Position numbers and translations under genes: made by a program. The notes under the pieces were generated by a model, which was given only the letters and a program-made list of their open reading frames with translations, did not search any database and was not told the DNA's origin. Source: Verrucomicrobiaceae bacterium (GTDB lineage Bacteria; Verrucomicrobiota; Verrucomicrobiia; Verrucomicrobiales; Akkermansiaceae). Taken from it: a stretch of DNA of 64,000 bases. Below, one piece after another: positions 16,869-24,533 of this stretch (within the stretch, counting starts at the first letter, position 1; each line of letters begins with the position of its first letter). Location of the stretch: contig JAIXOR010000051.1 of assembly GCA_027486655.1 (NCBI GenBank), positions 1-64,000 on the forward strand, in the 5' to 3' direction.

Positions 16869-18854
16869 ATGAAAACCCTCGCGGGTGCCGCGCTGGCAGC
16901 GGCGATGATCCTGGTGTCCCATGCGGCGGACACCGCCGCCCTTCTTCCCGCCACCCCCGCCGGCATCGGCCGCCCCGCCTCGGACCGCGCATGGTGGAAC
17001 AAGCTCGCCACCACTCCGGAAGCACGCACGGCCATCAAGCGCGCCGAGGACTGGATGGCCAGACCCATGCCCGCATTCGACCGCGAACGCTACCTCGACT
17101 TCGTCACCAACGGCGACCGCGAACGCTATCAGACGATCAATACCGCGCGTTGGGAACGATTCAAATGCCTCGTCCTCGGTGAGTGCCTCGAAGCCAAGGG
17201 CCGCTTCATCCCCGCGCTCGAAGAGACCGTCGCAAGCCTTTCCACCGATCCTTCGTGGATCCTGCCCGCCCATGACTACGGAGCCGCCGTCGTCAACGGC
17301 GCACCACCCTACGCCGATCTGGGCGTGGCGATGAATGGCTGCCAGATGGCGCTCGCCTCCTGGCTTCTCGCCGACCGCCTGCCTGCCTCCACCCTCAGCC
17401 TGATGCGCGCCCAGGTTTCCAAACGCCTCACCGGCCCCGTGCTCGCCACCATCAATGGCTCGGCTCCCAAGTCCGTGATCAGCGGCCACTGGTGGGCACG
17501 CGCCAATCACAACTGGAACGCGGTCTGCACCGCCGGTGCCCTCGGCGCCATCCTCGCCACCGAGCCCTCGGTCGAAACCCGGGCAAAGGCGCTCGACTGG
17601 GCCGTTTCTAACATGAAGGTGTTTCTATCAGGTTTCGGCAAGGACGGCTACTGCTCCGAAGGCGTGGGCTACTGGAACTACGGATTCAGCCACTTTGTCT
17701 TCCTCGCGGAAATGGTCCGCACCCAGACCGGTGGTGCCATCGATCCACTCGCCGCGGAACCCGTCCGCCGCATCGCCGCCGCGCCCACCAAACTGGAGAT
17801 CGCGGATGGTGTCTATCCGGCCTACGCGGACTGCCCCCTCAGCGCCCGCCCGGACACCCTGCTCACCGACCTCGTCCGCTGGCGCATCTCCAAGCGGCCC
17901 TTCACCACCGGAGCCGCCACGGCACTCGCCTCCAATCCGCTGCTTTATCTGACCATGATGGATCTCACCGCACGCGACGGTGCGCCTTGCGGAGTGCCGG
18001 ACGCCTCGCCCGCCGGGCTCAGGGCCTGGTTTCCGGACAGCGGCGTCTGCGTCGTGCGGCCCGCCAGCCCTGGCGGACTCGCCGCCTCGTGGAAGGGCGG
18101 ACACAATGCCGAGCACCACAACCACAATGACGTGGGCACCACCGTGGTCGTCTGGAAGGGCCGTGCGGTGATCGCGGATCCGGGAGCGATGACCTATCGC
18201 TCCGAGACCTTCGGCAAAAACCGCTACCGCCTGCCTGTCATGGGATCCTACGGCCACTCGGTGCCGGTGGTGGCGGGCATGCTTCAGAAAGAAGGTAGCT
18301 CCAGCGCCGCACGCGTCCTCAACACCGCCTTCAGCGATTCCACGGACTCCATCACCATGGACCTCTCATCCGCCTATCCGGATACCGGACTGAAACAACT
18401 CGAACGCCGCTGGACCTACCAACGCGACGGAGCGGGCCACTTGGTGATCGAGGACCGCTTCCGCTTCGAATCCCCCTCCGCCTTCGGCAGCGCGCTCGTT
18501 GGCTTCGGCACCTGGTACTTCGTAAAGTCCACATCCACCGCCGCACGCTTCCTGATCGATGGCGGCAACGGCGCCATCCTGCAGGCGGATGCCGAATTCC
18601 CCACCACCGCCACCTGGCATGTCTGCAAACTCCACAACCCCGGCAAACCCGCGGCCCATCGCCTCGGCCTCGATCTAACCGATCCACTCGCCCAAGGATT
18701 CCTCCGCTGGACCCTCCGCCCTGCCAGCGGGCTCGACCCCAAGGCCACCCGCCTCCCCGTGACCGAGGCCCCCGCCATGCTCGAAGACCCACGCAAGGCA
18801 CCACCCGCCGCCTCAGCACAGCGGACCCCTCCGCAGAAACCGGGCGCACCTTGA
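16869..18854 (+). CDS. Heparinase II/III-like polysaccharide lyase, secreted
   Basis: A 661-residue protein with a signal peptide (MKTLAGAALAAAMILVSHAA). The N-terminal 350 residues form the expected all-alpha toroid, with the conserved ARANHNWNAVC stretch (near 210-220). The C-terminal beta-sandwich half has GGHNAEHHNHNDVG (about 409-422) followed by a DPGAMTY segment, the His/Asn-rich signature of the heparinase II/III C-terminal domain. Such enzymes cleave uronic-acid-containing polysaccharides (heparan, alginate, oligo-alginate, pectic chains) by beta-elimination; which one is unclear. The last 40 residues are Pro/Ala/Lys-rich. It is probably co-transcribed with the giant protein upstream. 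Confidence 0.85.
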   Translation: MKTLAGAALAAAMILVSHAADTAALLPATPAGIGRPASDRAWWNKLATTPEARTAIKRAEDWMARPMPAFDRERYLDFVTNGDRERYQTINTARWERFKCLVLGECLEAKGRFIPALEETVASLSTDPSWILPAHDYGAAVVNGAPPYADLGVAMNGCQMALASWLLADRLPASTLSLMRAQVSKRLTGPVLATINGSAPKSVISGHWWARANHNWNAVCTAGALGAILATEPSVETRAKALDWAVSNMKVFLSGFGKDGYCSEGVGYWNYGFSHFVFLAEMVRTQTGGAIDPLAAEPVRRIAAAPTKLEIADGVYPAYADCPLSARPDTLLTDLVRWRISKRPFTTGAATALASNPLLYLTMMDLTARDGAPCGVPDASPAGLRAWFPDSGVCVVRPASPGGLAASWKGGHNAEHHNHNDVGTTVVVWKGRAVIADPGAMTYRSETFGKNRYRLPVMGSYGHSVPVVAGMLQKEGSSSAARVLNTAFSDSTDSITMDLSSAYPDTGLKQLERRWTYQRDGAGHLVIEDRFRFESPSAFGSALVGFGTWYFVKSTSTAARFLIDGGNGAILQADAEFPTTATWHVCKLHNPGKPAAHRLGLDLTDPLAQGFLRWTLRPASGLDPKATRLPVTEAPAMLEDPRKAPPAASAQRTPPQKPGAP

Positions 18855-18918
18855 AGATGCTCATGCCCGCTTCTTTGGAGCAGGATCCACCCGGCAGCCT
18901 TCGCCGAGGCCAAGGCAG

Positions 18919-21120
18919 TCAGGGGATTCGGTCCTTGCCTTGGTGGGTTTCGAAGGCTCGGAAGATTTTGAGTTTGCCGTAGGAGATGCGGCCTTCGAGG
19001 TGTTCGTACACCGGCTTGAGGGATTCTTCGGTGTAGCCTTCGAGAGCCGCGCGCAATTCGGCTTCCTCGGCTTCGGTGTAGAAGGCGCGGGGATCGAGGG
19101 CTTCGCCATTGGCGATGGCGGTGGCGAGGTGGCCTTCGATCGTGGTTTCCACGAGACCGCGTTCGGCGGCGATTTCGGGGATGGATTTGCCGGAGCGGTA
19201 GAGTTCGAGGGTGACTTGGGCGGTGGGGTTGGTGGCGGGTTTGGGAGGCTTGGATGCCGGAGGGGTGAAGTTTGTTAGAGGCTCGAAAACCTGGCGATCA
19301 TGGGTTTCAAGCCAGGCGGCGATGAGGCCGATGAAGGATTGGCCGTAATCGGCGAGTTTGCGTTCGCCCACGCCGGGGATGCGGAGGAAGGCGGCGTCGG
19401 TCGTGGGATAGTCGCGGGCCATGTGGCGGAGGGCGACATCCGAGAAAACGACATAGGGTGGAACGCCGGCGGTGTCGGCGAGTTGTTTGCGGTGGGCGCG
19501 GAGGGTTTCGAAGAGCTCGGCATCGCACTCGATGTCTCCGGCGCGGAGCGGGCGTGAGGCACGGGATTTTTCCGCAGCCATGAGGCGTGTGAGGGAAACG
19601 GTGCCGCGTTCCCGCAGGAAGGCCGAGCCATCGGCGGTGATGGTGACGGTGGGGAAGGTGCCGCTTTCGATGGCGATGAGGTTTTTGCGAGCGAGTTGGC
19701 GGGCGATCTCCGCCCACATGGCGGCGTTGTGCTCCTTGCCGATGCCGTAGGTGCTGAGCTGGTCGTGGTTTTTTGTGAGAACCTTCTCCGCCCGGGAGCC
19801 GGTGAGGATGTCGCAGAGATGCCGGATGCCGACGGGCGGGTGGCCGCTTTGTCTGACGCGGAGGATGCAGGAGAGGAACTTCTGCGCCTCGGTGGTGGCA
19901 TCCCAGGTTTCGCGGGGGGCGAGGCAGTTATCACAGGCGCCGCAGTTTTCCTGAGGCCAGGTTTCTCCGAAGTACCCTAACAGCCCGATGCGGCGGCATT
20001 GGTCGCCTTCCGCGAAGTCGGCCATCTGGTCGAGCTGGAGGCGGGCGTGGTCGCGGGCTTCGTCTTCCGGGATGTCATCGAGGAAACGGAGGTATTTCGC
20101 CACATCGCCGCGGGAGAAGAGCAGCAGGCAATCGGCAGGCAGTCCATCGCGGCCGGCGCGGCCGGTTTCCTGATAGTAACCTTCGAGGTTTTTCGGAAGA
20201 TCGGCGTGGATGACGAAGCGGACATCGGGTTTGTTGATGCCCATGCCGAAGGCGACGGTGGCGCAGACGACGCGCACCTCGTCGCGGAGGAAGGCATCCT
20301 GGTTGCGCGCGCGCTCGGCGGCATCGAGCCCGGCATGATAACAGACGGCGGCGATGCCGGAGGTGCGGAGCGTGGCGGCGAGTTCCTCGGTGCGCTTGCG
20401 GGATTGGCAATAGACGATGCCGGAATCGTGGCCACGGGACTTGATGAAAGCGGTGAGGCGGGAGGAGGCATCCTGTTTCGGCTCGACGAGGTAGTTGAGG
20501 TTGGGACGATTGAAACTGGCGACAAAGACCGCCGCCTCCTCAAGAGCCAGTTGGGTGACAATATCCTCGCGAACGCGGGGCGTGGCGGTGGCTGTGAGAG
20601 CGATGACGGGGACGCCGGGAAGGGCTTCTCGGAGTTCGCGCAGGCGGCGGTATTCCGGGCGGAAATCGTGGCCCCACTCGCTGATGCAGTGGGCTTCATC
20701 GACCGCGAGGGCGGTGACGTTCCAGCTTCTAACAACCGAGAGGAAATCGCCGGTCATCAGGCGCTCCGGAGCGAGATAAACGAGCTTGGTTTCCCCGGAG
20801 CGGATGGCGGCGAGGCGGTCGCGGTTTTCCTGCGGATCGAGGGTGGAGTTGAGAAACGTGGCGGGGATGCCGGAGGCACCGAGCTGGTCCACCTGGTCCT
20901 TCATCAGCGCGATGAGCGGCGAGATGACCAGCGTGAGCCCGTCACGGGCGAGGGCGGGAAGTTGATAGCAAAGGCTCTTTCCCGCACCGGTCGGGAGGAT
21001 GGCGAGCGTATCGCGGCCGGCGAGCGCCTGCTCCATGATCTCCTGTTGGAGAGGACGGAAGCTGTCGTAGCCGAAGTGGGTCTTGAGAAGGGGCGCGAGG
21101 AGACCATTCATGCGGCGCAT
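18919..21120 (-). CDS. recQ: ATP-dependent DNA helicase RecQ
   Basis: A 733-residue 3'-5' DNA helicase used in recombinational repair and fork restart. Walker A is PTGAGKSLC (43-51) and motif II is DEAHCISEWGHDFRPEY (about 140). An RQC zinc site has its first Cys in QCRRIG, then CGACDNC. An HRDC domain follows (YVVFSDVALRHMA, then IPGVGERKLADYG). The C terminus carries a helix-turn-helix module (SIPEIAAERGLVETTIEGHL) and a Tyr/Lys-rich tail. ATG at 21120 is taken as start, with an in-frame ATG at 21111 as an alternative. A LexA-like box lies just upstream, suggesting SOS control. Confidence 0.97.
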   Translation of the reverse strand: MRRMNGLLAPLLKTHFGYDSFRPLQQEIMEQALAGRDTLAILPTGAGKSLCYQLPALARDGLTLVISPLIALMKDQVDQLGASGIPATFLNSTLDPQENRDRLAAIRSGETKLVYLAPERLMTGDFLSVVRSWNVTALAVDEAHCISEWGHDFRPEYRRLRELREALPGVPVIALTATATPRVREDIVTQLALEEAAVFVASFNRPNLNYLVEPKQDASSRLTAFIKSRGHDSGIVYCQSRKRTEELAATLRTSGIAAVCYHAGLDAAERARNQDAFLRDEVRVVCATVAFGMGINKPDVRFVIHADLPKNLEGYYQETGRAGRDGLPADCLLLFSRGDVAKYLRFLDDIPEDEARDHARLQLDQMADFAEGDQCRRIGLLGYFGETWPQENCGACDNCLAPRETWDATTEAQKFLSCILRVRQSGHPPVGIRHLCDILTGSRAEKVLTKNHDQLSTYGIGKEHNAAMWAEIARQLARKNLIAIESGTFPTVTITADGSAFLRERGTVSLTRLMAAEKSRASRPLRAGDIECDAELFETLRAHRKQLADTAGVPPYVVFSDVALRHMARDYPTTDAAFLRIPGVGERKLADYGQSFIGLIAAWLETHDRQVFEPLTNFTPPASKPPKPATNPTAQVTLELYRSGKSIPEIAAERGLVETTIEGHLATAIANGEALDPRAFYTEAEEAELRAALEGYTEESLKPVYEHLEGRISYGKLKIFRAFETHQGKDRIP

Positions 21121-21127
21121 GCAAAAC

Positions 21128-21141
21128 TGTTACCTTGAACA
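21128..21141 (-). promoter_or_regulatory. LexA-like SOS box upstream of recQ
   Basis: On the minus strand the 14 bases read TGTTCAAGGTAACA. That matches TGTTC-N4-GAACA, the motif I recall for verrucomicrobial LexA, at all but one specified position (T in place of G). The box ends 7 bases before the recQ ATG, a position that would block transcription or initiation. The same bases are part of overlapping dyads: AACTGTT/AACAGTT (21125-21144) and CTTGAACAGTTCAAG (21134-21148). Binding by LexA is inferred. Confidence 0.55.
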
Positions 21142-21172
21142 GTTCAAGTGCGAATCCACCGAAGCACGGGGA

Positions 21173-21703
21173 TCAGATCTCGATGAGTGTCGGAAAGTCC
21201 GGGCAGAGCTGGGATTTCTCGAGCGGGCCGGTGGCGGAGTGAAAGCGCATCGATCCGCCTTCCTCACAGAACCAGACTTCCTCGGCACCGGCATCGAAGT
21301 AGAGCGCCATGTTTTCCTCCATCTCGGCCGGGGTGTTCGAAGGAGAAAGCACTTCCACGCAGATTTCGGGTGCCTCCAGAAAGCAGCGGCGATCATACGA
21401 ACGAGCGTAGCGGACATCCGAAAACCATCCCACATCCGCCGCTTTCACGCCATCAGGGGTTGAAATTGCGCATTCGGTGACGGATCGGCCACCAAGTTTC
21501 AGCTTCAGATGAAAAGCGATGTCAAACTGGCGGGTTCCGTGCGCGGGTCCGGGAGGAGGTGTCATGAGGATATGGCCATGGCGGTCGGTTTCGATCCGAC
21601 CTTCGATCTTCGCCAATTCCGGATCCGCAAGCAGACGCTCCCAGACGCGGAGGTTGAACTCCTGCTGGTCATCGCGCGGTGGGAGCTGGATCGCGAGGCT
21701 CAT
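21173..21703 (-). CDS. Uma2 family endonuclease (PD-(D/E)XK fold)
   Basis: A 176-residue protein. The order of motifs fits Uma2 (DUF820): an N-terminal Glu-rich helix (WERLLADPELAKIEGRIE), a GTRQFDIAFHLKLKL helix, GVKAADVGWFSD (acidic residue of the active site), PEICVEVLSPSN (the E-V-x-S core) and an EENMALYFDAGAEEVW segment. The family is a restriction-endonuclease-fold group of unknown biological role, expanded in cyanobacteria, Planctomycetes and Verrucomicrobia. It lies between recQ and a thioredoxin-like gene on the same strand. Confidence 0.88.
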   Translation of the reverse strand: MSLAIQLPPRDDQQEFNLRVWERLLADPELAKIEGRIETDRHGHILMTPPPGPAHGTRQFDIAFHLKLKLGGRSVTECAISTPDGVKAADVGWFSDVRYARSYDRRCFLEAPEICVEVLSPSNTPAEMEENMALYFDAGAEEVWFCEEGGSMRFHSATGPLEKSQLCPDFPTLIEI

Positions 21704-21772
21704 GATCGGAAGCTACTGGAAAACGAACTCAGGCGCAAGTTTCCACCTGCGCCACGGCCGTTGCGGCATCCC

Positions 21773-22246
21773 TCACTTCAAGGACTTCTTGGCTTCCTGC
21801 ACGGACTTCTTGAACGCGGCAATGGCTTTCTTGTCGCTCTGGAGTTCGGTGCGGCCGGCTTCGGCAACGATTTTGCTCATGGAGGGATCGAATACCACGA
21901 AAGTGACATAGGCACCGGTGATGAACGGTTTCTTCATGCGCTCTTTCAGGGCTGTGGGGAACGCGCTTGCATCCTGCTCCTGGATGGATTCCGCGCGGGC
22001 GAAGACCTTGACGACACCGGAGCCGGCCGCCTTTTCGCCGTTCTCCATGGCGGCGGCACAGTTCGGGCACTGGTCGTCCTTGCCCTTGACCACGAGCACC
22101 ACGAGTTTCTTGTCGGCCTCGGCCTTGGCCTGGGCTTCCTTCAGCTCGGAGATTGGAGCGAAGCCACGTGGCGCGTCGTCCTTGGCGGTCGCGGGGAGCA
22201 CCAAGAAAACGAGGGCGGAGGCGAGAATGAGGAGCGGATGTTTCAT
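21773..22246 (-). CDS. Exported thioredoxin-like protein with CPNC motif
   Basis: The protein has 157 residues from the ATG at 22246 (another at 22252 adds two residues). A signal peptide (PLLILASALVFLVLPATA) precedes a domain starting with a helix rich in Ala/Glu/Lys, a beta strand (KLVVLVVKG) and CPNC at 60-63, the place of the redox CXXC in thioredoxin folds. The rest of the fold is weakly conserved (ITGAYVTFVVFDPS). It may act as a periplasmic disulfide or metal-handling protein; substrate unknown. Confidence 0.65.
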   Translation of the reverse strand: MKHPLLILASALVFLVLPATAKDDAPRGFAPISELKEAQAKAEADKKLVVLVVKGKDDQCPNCAAAMENGEKAAGSGVVKVFARAESIQEQDASAFPTALKERMKKPFITGAYVTFVVFDPSMSKIVAEAGRTELQSDKKAIAAFKKSVQEAKKSLK

Positions 22247-22380
22247 GATCATGGGGTTGCTTGAACGGATGTGAGTCTCACTACGCAGGAAAGCGAGCCG
22301 ATATCTCGGTGGGATTCTCCACTTGTCCGATCTCCTGACGAGTGCCGATGGCCCTCGTGGTGCCCCCCGCGATCCGAGCG

Positions 22381-22845
22381 TCACTCCACCTGTGCCACGG
22401 CCATGGCGGCGATGCCTTCCTTGCGGCCGATGAAGCCCATGGTCTCGTTGGTGGTGGCCTTGATGCCGACGCGCTGCGGCGGGATGCCGAGGGCCTTGCC
22501 GATGTTGGCACGCATCGCATCCCGGTGAGGAAGGACCTTGGGGGCTTCCGCAATGAGGGTGGAGTCCACGTTGATGATCCTCAAGCCGGCCTCATCGGCG
22601 AGGGCGCGGCATTTTTCGAGGATTCTCAACGAGACGATGTCCTTGCAGGCGGGATCGCCGGGCGGGAAGTAGAAACCGATGTCCGGCAGGCCCATCGCGC
22701 CTAACAGGGCGTCCGCGATGGCATGGCAAAGCACGTCCGCATCCGAGTGCCCTTCCAGGCCGTGGGTGTGGGGAATGGTGACACCGCCCAGAACGAGCGG
22801 GCGGTTTTCCGCGAAGCGGTGGACGTCGTAGCCGATGCCGGTCAT
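22381..22845 (-). CDS. ispF: 2-C-methyl-D-erythritol 2,4-cyclodiphosphate synthase
   Basis: A 154-residue enzyme of the MEP pathway to isoprenoids, forming the cyclodiphosphate with loss of CMP. The N terminus GIGYDVHRF gives the metal ligands Asp 7 and His 9, GHSDADVLCHAIADA gives the third His and substrate contacts, DIGFYFPP the flexible loop, and ATTNETMGFIGRKEG the conserved C-terminal signature. Length is normal. The start at 22845 was chosen because upstream in-frame sequence is low-complexity intergenic repeat. Confidence 0.97.
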   Translation of the reverse strand: MTGIGYDVHRFAENRPLVLGGVTIPHTHGLEGHSDADVLCHAIADALLGAMGLPDIGFYFPPGDPACKDIVSLRILEKCRALADEAGLRIINVDSTLIAEAPKVLPHRDAMRANIGKALGIPPQRVGIKATTNETMGFIGRKEGIAAMAVAQVE

Positions 22846-22855
22846 GGAAATGATG

Positions 22856-22924
22856 GTGGATTGTAGATTGTGGATAGAGGATGGCAGATGGCGGAGAATC
22901 CACGATCGCCGATCCACGATCCAC
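22856..22924. repeat. Long imperfect stem of GTGGATTG-type repeats between ispF and inositol monophosphatase
   Basis: The arm at 22856-22882 (built of GTGGAT/GATTG units) can pair with 22898-22924, matching at 20 of 27 positions plus several G-T wobbles, around a 15-base loop. Each arm is internally repetitive. No T-run follows, so it is not an ordinary terminator; it may act as an RNA processing element or be a decayed repeat. Confidence 0.6.
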
Positions 22925-22932
22925 TATCCTCG

Positions 22933-23682
22933 TCAAAGAACCTCTTCAATCGGAATGCGGCCGTTGGTGGCGACGATGGACCATGAGTCCGGTTTGTTAG
23001 GGATGGGGGTGAGATCGACCTTGCCGCCGGCGGTCTCGACGAGGAGCTGTCCAGCGGCGATGTCCCAGAGGGAGATGCGGGACTCGATGTAGCCATCGAG
23101 CCGGCCGGAGGCGATGTAGGCCATGCCGAGGGCGGCGGAGCCCATCATGCGCATCTTGCGTGCCTTGAGAGAGCCTTTGCGGAAGCGTTCGAGGCCGGTG
23201 CGCAGGGATTCCTCGTCCTTGCCACAGCCGACGTAGAGGATCGAGTCTTCCAGCCTGTCGCGCTTGCTGGCCTGGATGGGGGTTCCGTTCAACATGGCGG
23301 GGGAACCTTTCTCGACGGTCCAGGTTTCGCCGACCATCGGATCATGGATCACACCGACGACGATCTCACCATCGACACGCAGGGCGATGGAGACGCAGAA
23401 GTGGGGGATTCCGTAGAAGAAGTTCACGGTGCCGTCGATCGGATCGACGATCCACTGGCGATTGGATTCCTGGTTTCCGGCGATGCCTTCCTCACCGTAC
23501 AGGGCGTCTCCGTCGCGCGCGCCTAACAGGATCTCGGTGATGAGCTCCTGGGATTCCTTGTCGAGGGCGAGCTTGATGTCGTGGTGGGTGGCTTCATCGA
23601 CGGTGGCATCCGAGCCGAAGTGCTGGTGGAGAAGCTTTCCGGCGGTGAGGGCGGCGTGGGTGGCGAGTTCGAGGTCGGTCAT
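22933..23682 (-). CDS. Inositol monophosphatase family protein
   Basis: A 249-residue Mg-dependent phosphatase (SuhB/IMPase family). The metal site is complete: EE at 64-65 (YGEEG), WIVDPIDGTVNF (Asp 80 and 83) and SLWDIAAGQLLVETAGG near residue 207. Family members hydrolyse myo-inositol phosphates, other sugar phosphates or, for CysQ relatives, PAP; specificity is not evident. It is flanked on both sides by imperfect-stem repeats. Confidence 0.93.
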   Translation of the reverse strand: MTDLELATHAALTAGKLLHQHFGSDATVDEATHHDIKLALDKESQELITEILLGARDGDALYGEEGIAGNQESNRQWIVDPIDGTVNFFYGIPHFCVSIALRVDGEIVVGVIHDPMVGETWTVEKGSPAMLNGTPIQASKRDRLEDSILYVGCGKDEESLRTGLERFRKGSLKARKMRMMGSAALGMAYIASGRLDGYIESRISLWDIAAGQLLVETAGGKVDLTPIPNKPDSWSIVATNGRIPIEEVL

Positions 23683-23690
23683 GGAGGAGG

Positions 23691-23786
23691 TTGAGAGTTG
23701 AGAGTTGAGGGAGAGAAAGGAGGGTGGATGGTCGCTGGCGGCTTCTTTCTAACCACCATTAACTCTCAACCCCCAACTTCTCTCAA
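23691..23786. repeat. Inverted GAGAGTT-type repeats between inositol monophosphatase and coaB genes
   Basis: The left arm (23691-23712, TTGAGAG units repeated) and the right arm (23759-23786, units of CTCTCAA) can pair in several registers. The right arm runs into the stop codon of the coaB-like gene. The design resembles the stem 800 bases away but uses a different repeat unit. Confidence 0.5.
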
Positions 23787-24427
23787 AGCTGGCGTTGCAG
23801 ATGAAGTTCGAGGATGGTTTGGACGAGTTGGTGGGCGAGGTCGTGCTTGGAGGCGGTGGGCAGGGTTTCGGCGTGATCGGGATAGACGAGGGTGACCTGG
23901 TTGTGGTCCGAATCGAAGCCGATGCCGGGCTTGGAGACATCGTTGGCGATGATGAGATCGCAGCCTTTGCGGGAGAGTTTGGCGCGGGCGTTTTCGAGGA
24001 GGTTTTCCGTTTCCGCGGCGAATCCGACGAGGGTGCCAGTGAATCCGAGCGGTTGTCGGGCGGAGCCGAGGATATCGGGGGTTTTGACCAGCTCCAGAGT
24101 GAGGGACGCTGCGGATTTCTTGAGTTTCTCCGGGGCGACGGTGACCGGTGTGTAGTCGGCGACGGCGGCTGCGAAAACGGCGAGGTGCATGCGGCCGAGG
24201 TGCCGGGAAACAGCCTCGAACATGTCTGCGGCGGATTCCACCGGGATGAAATCGACGAGATCCGGGACATCGAGCGAGGTGGGTCCTGAGATGAGGAGCA
24301 CCTGGTGCCCGGCGGCCTGGAAGGCGTGGGCGAGTTCATAGCCCATCTTTCCGGATGACCGGTTGGTGAGGAAGCGGACGGGATCGATGGCTTCGCGGGT
24401 GGGGCCTGCGGTGACGAGGACGTTCAC
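23783..24427 (-). CDS. Stand-alone phosphopantothenoylcysteine synthetase domain (CoaB-like)
   Basis: A 214-residue protein starting with GTG at 24427. It matches the C-terminal CoaB half of the usual CoaBC fusion: VLVTAGPTREAIDPVRFLTNRSSGKMG at the nucleotide site, AAAVADYTP, and near the C terminus LVGFAAET then DLIIANDVS. CoaB joins cysteine to 4'-phosphopantothenate for CoA synthesis. No CoaC (flavoprotein decarboxylase) domain is fused or adjacent, so it should be encoded elsewhere, as in organisms with split CoaB and CoaC. Confidence 0.9.
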   Translation of the reverse strand: MNVLVTAGPTREAIDPVRFLTNRSSGKMGYELAHAFQAAGHQVLLISGPTSLDVPDLVDFIPVESAADMFEAVSRHLGRMHLAVFAAAVADYTPVTVAPEKLKKSAASLTLELVKTPDILGSARQPLGFTGTLVGFAAETENLLENARAKLSRKGCDLIIANDVSKPGIGFDSDHNQVTLVYPDHAETLPTASKHDLAHQLVQTILELHLQRQL

Positions 24428-24476
24428 GCGGGCGAGTCTGGAGGATGGATGGCGGCAGGCAAGCGGGAAGCAAGAA

Positions 24477-24505
24477 GCCCGCTCCGGGGGTGAGCCGGAG
24501 CGGGC
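24477..24505 (-). terminator. Terminator of the 2132-residue PATR gene
   Basis: GCCCGCTCCGG (24477-24487) and CCGGAGCGGGC (24495-24505) form a perfect 11-bp stem with a 7-base loop, about 30 bases after the stop. On the minus strand it is followed by TTCTTGCTTCC, a weak T tract. Confidence 0.8.
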
Positions 24506-24533
24506 CTGGGGTTACCATCCACAGTATGACCCA

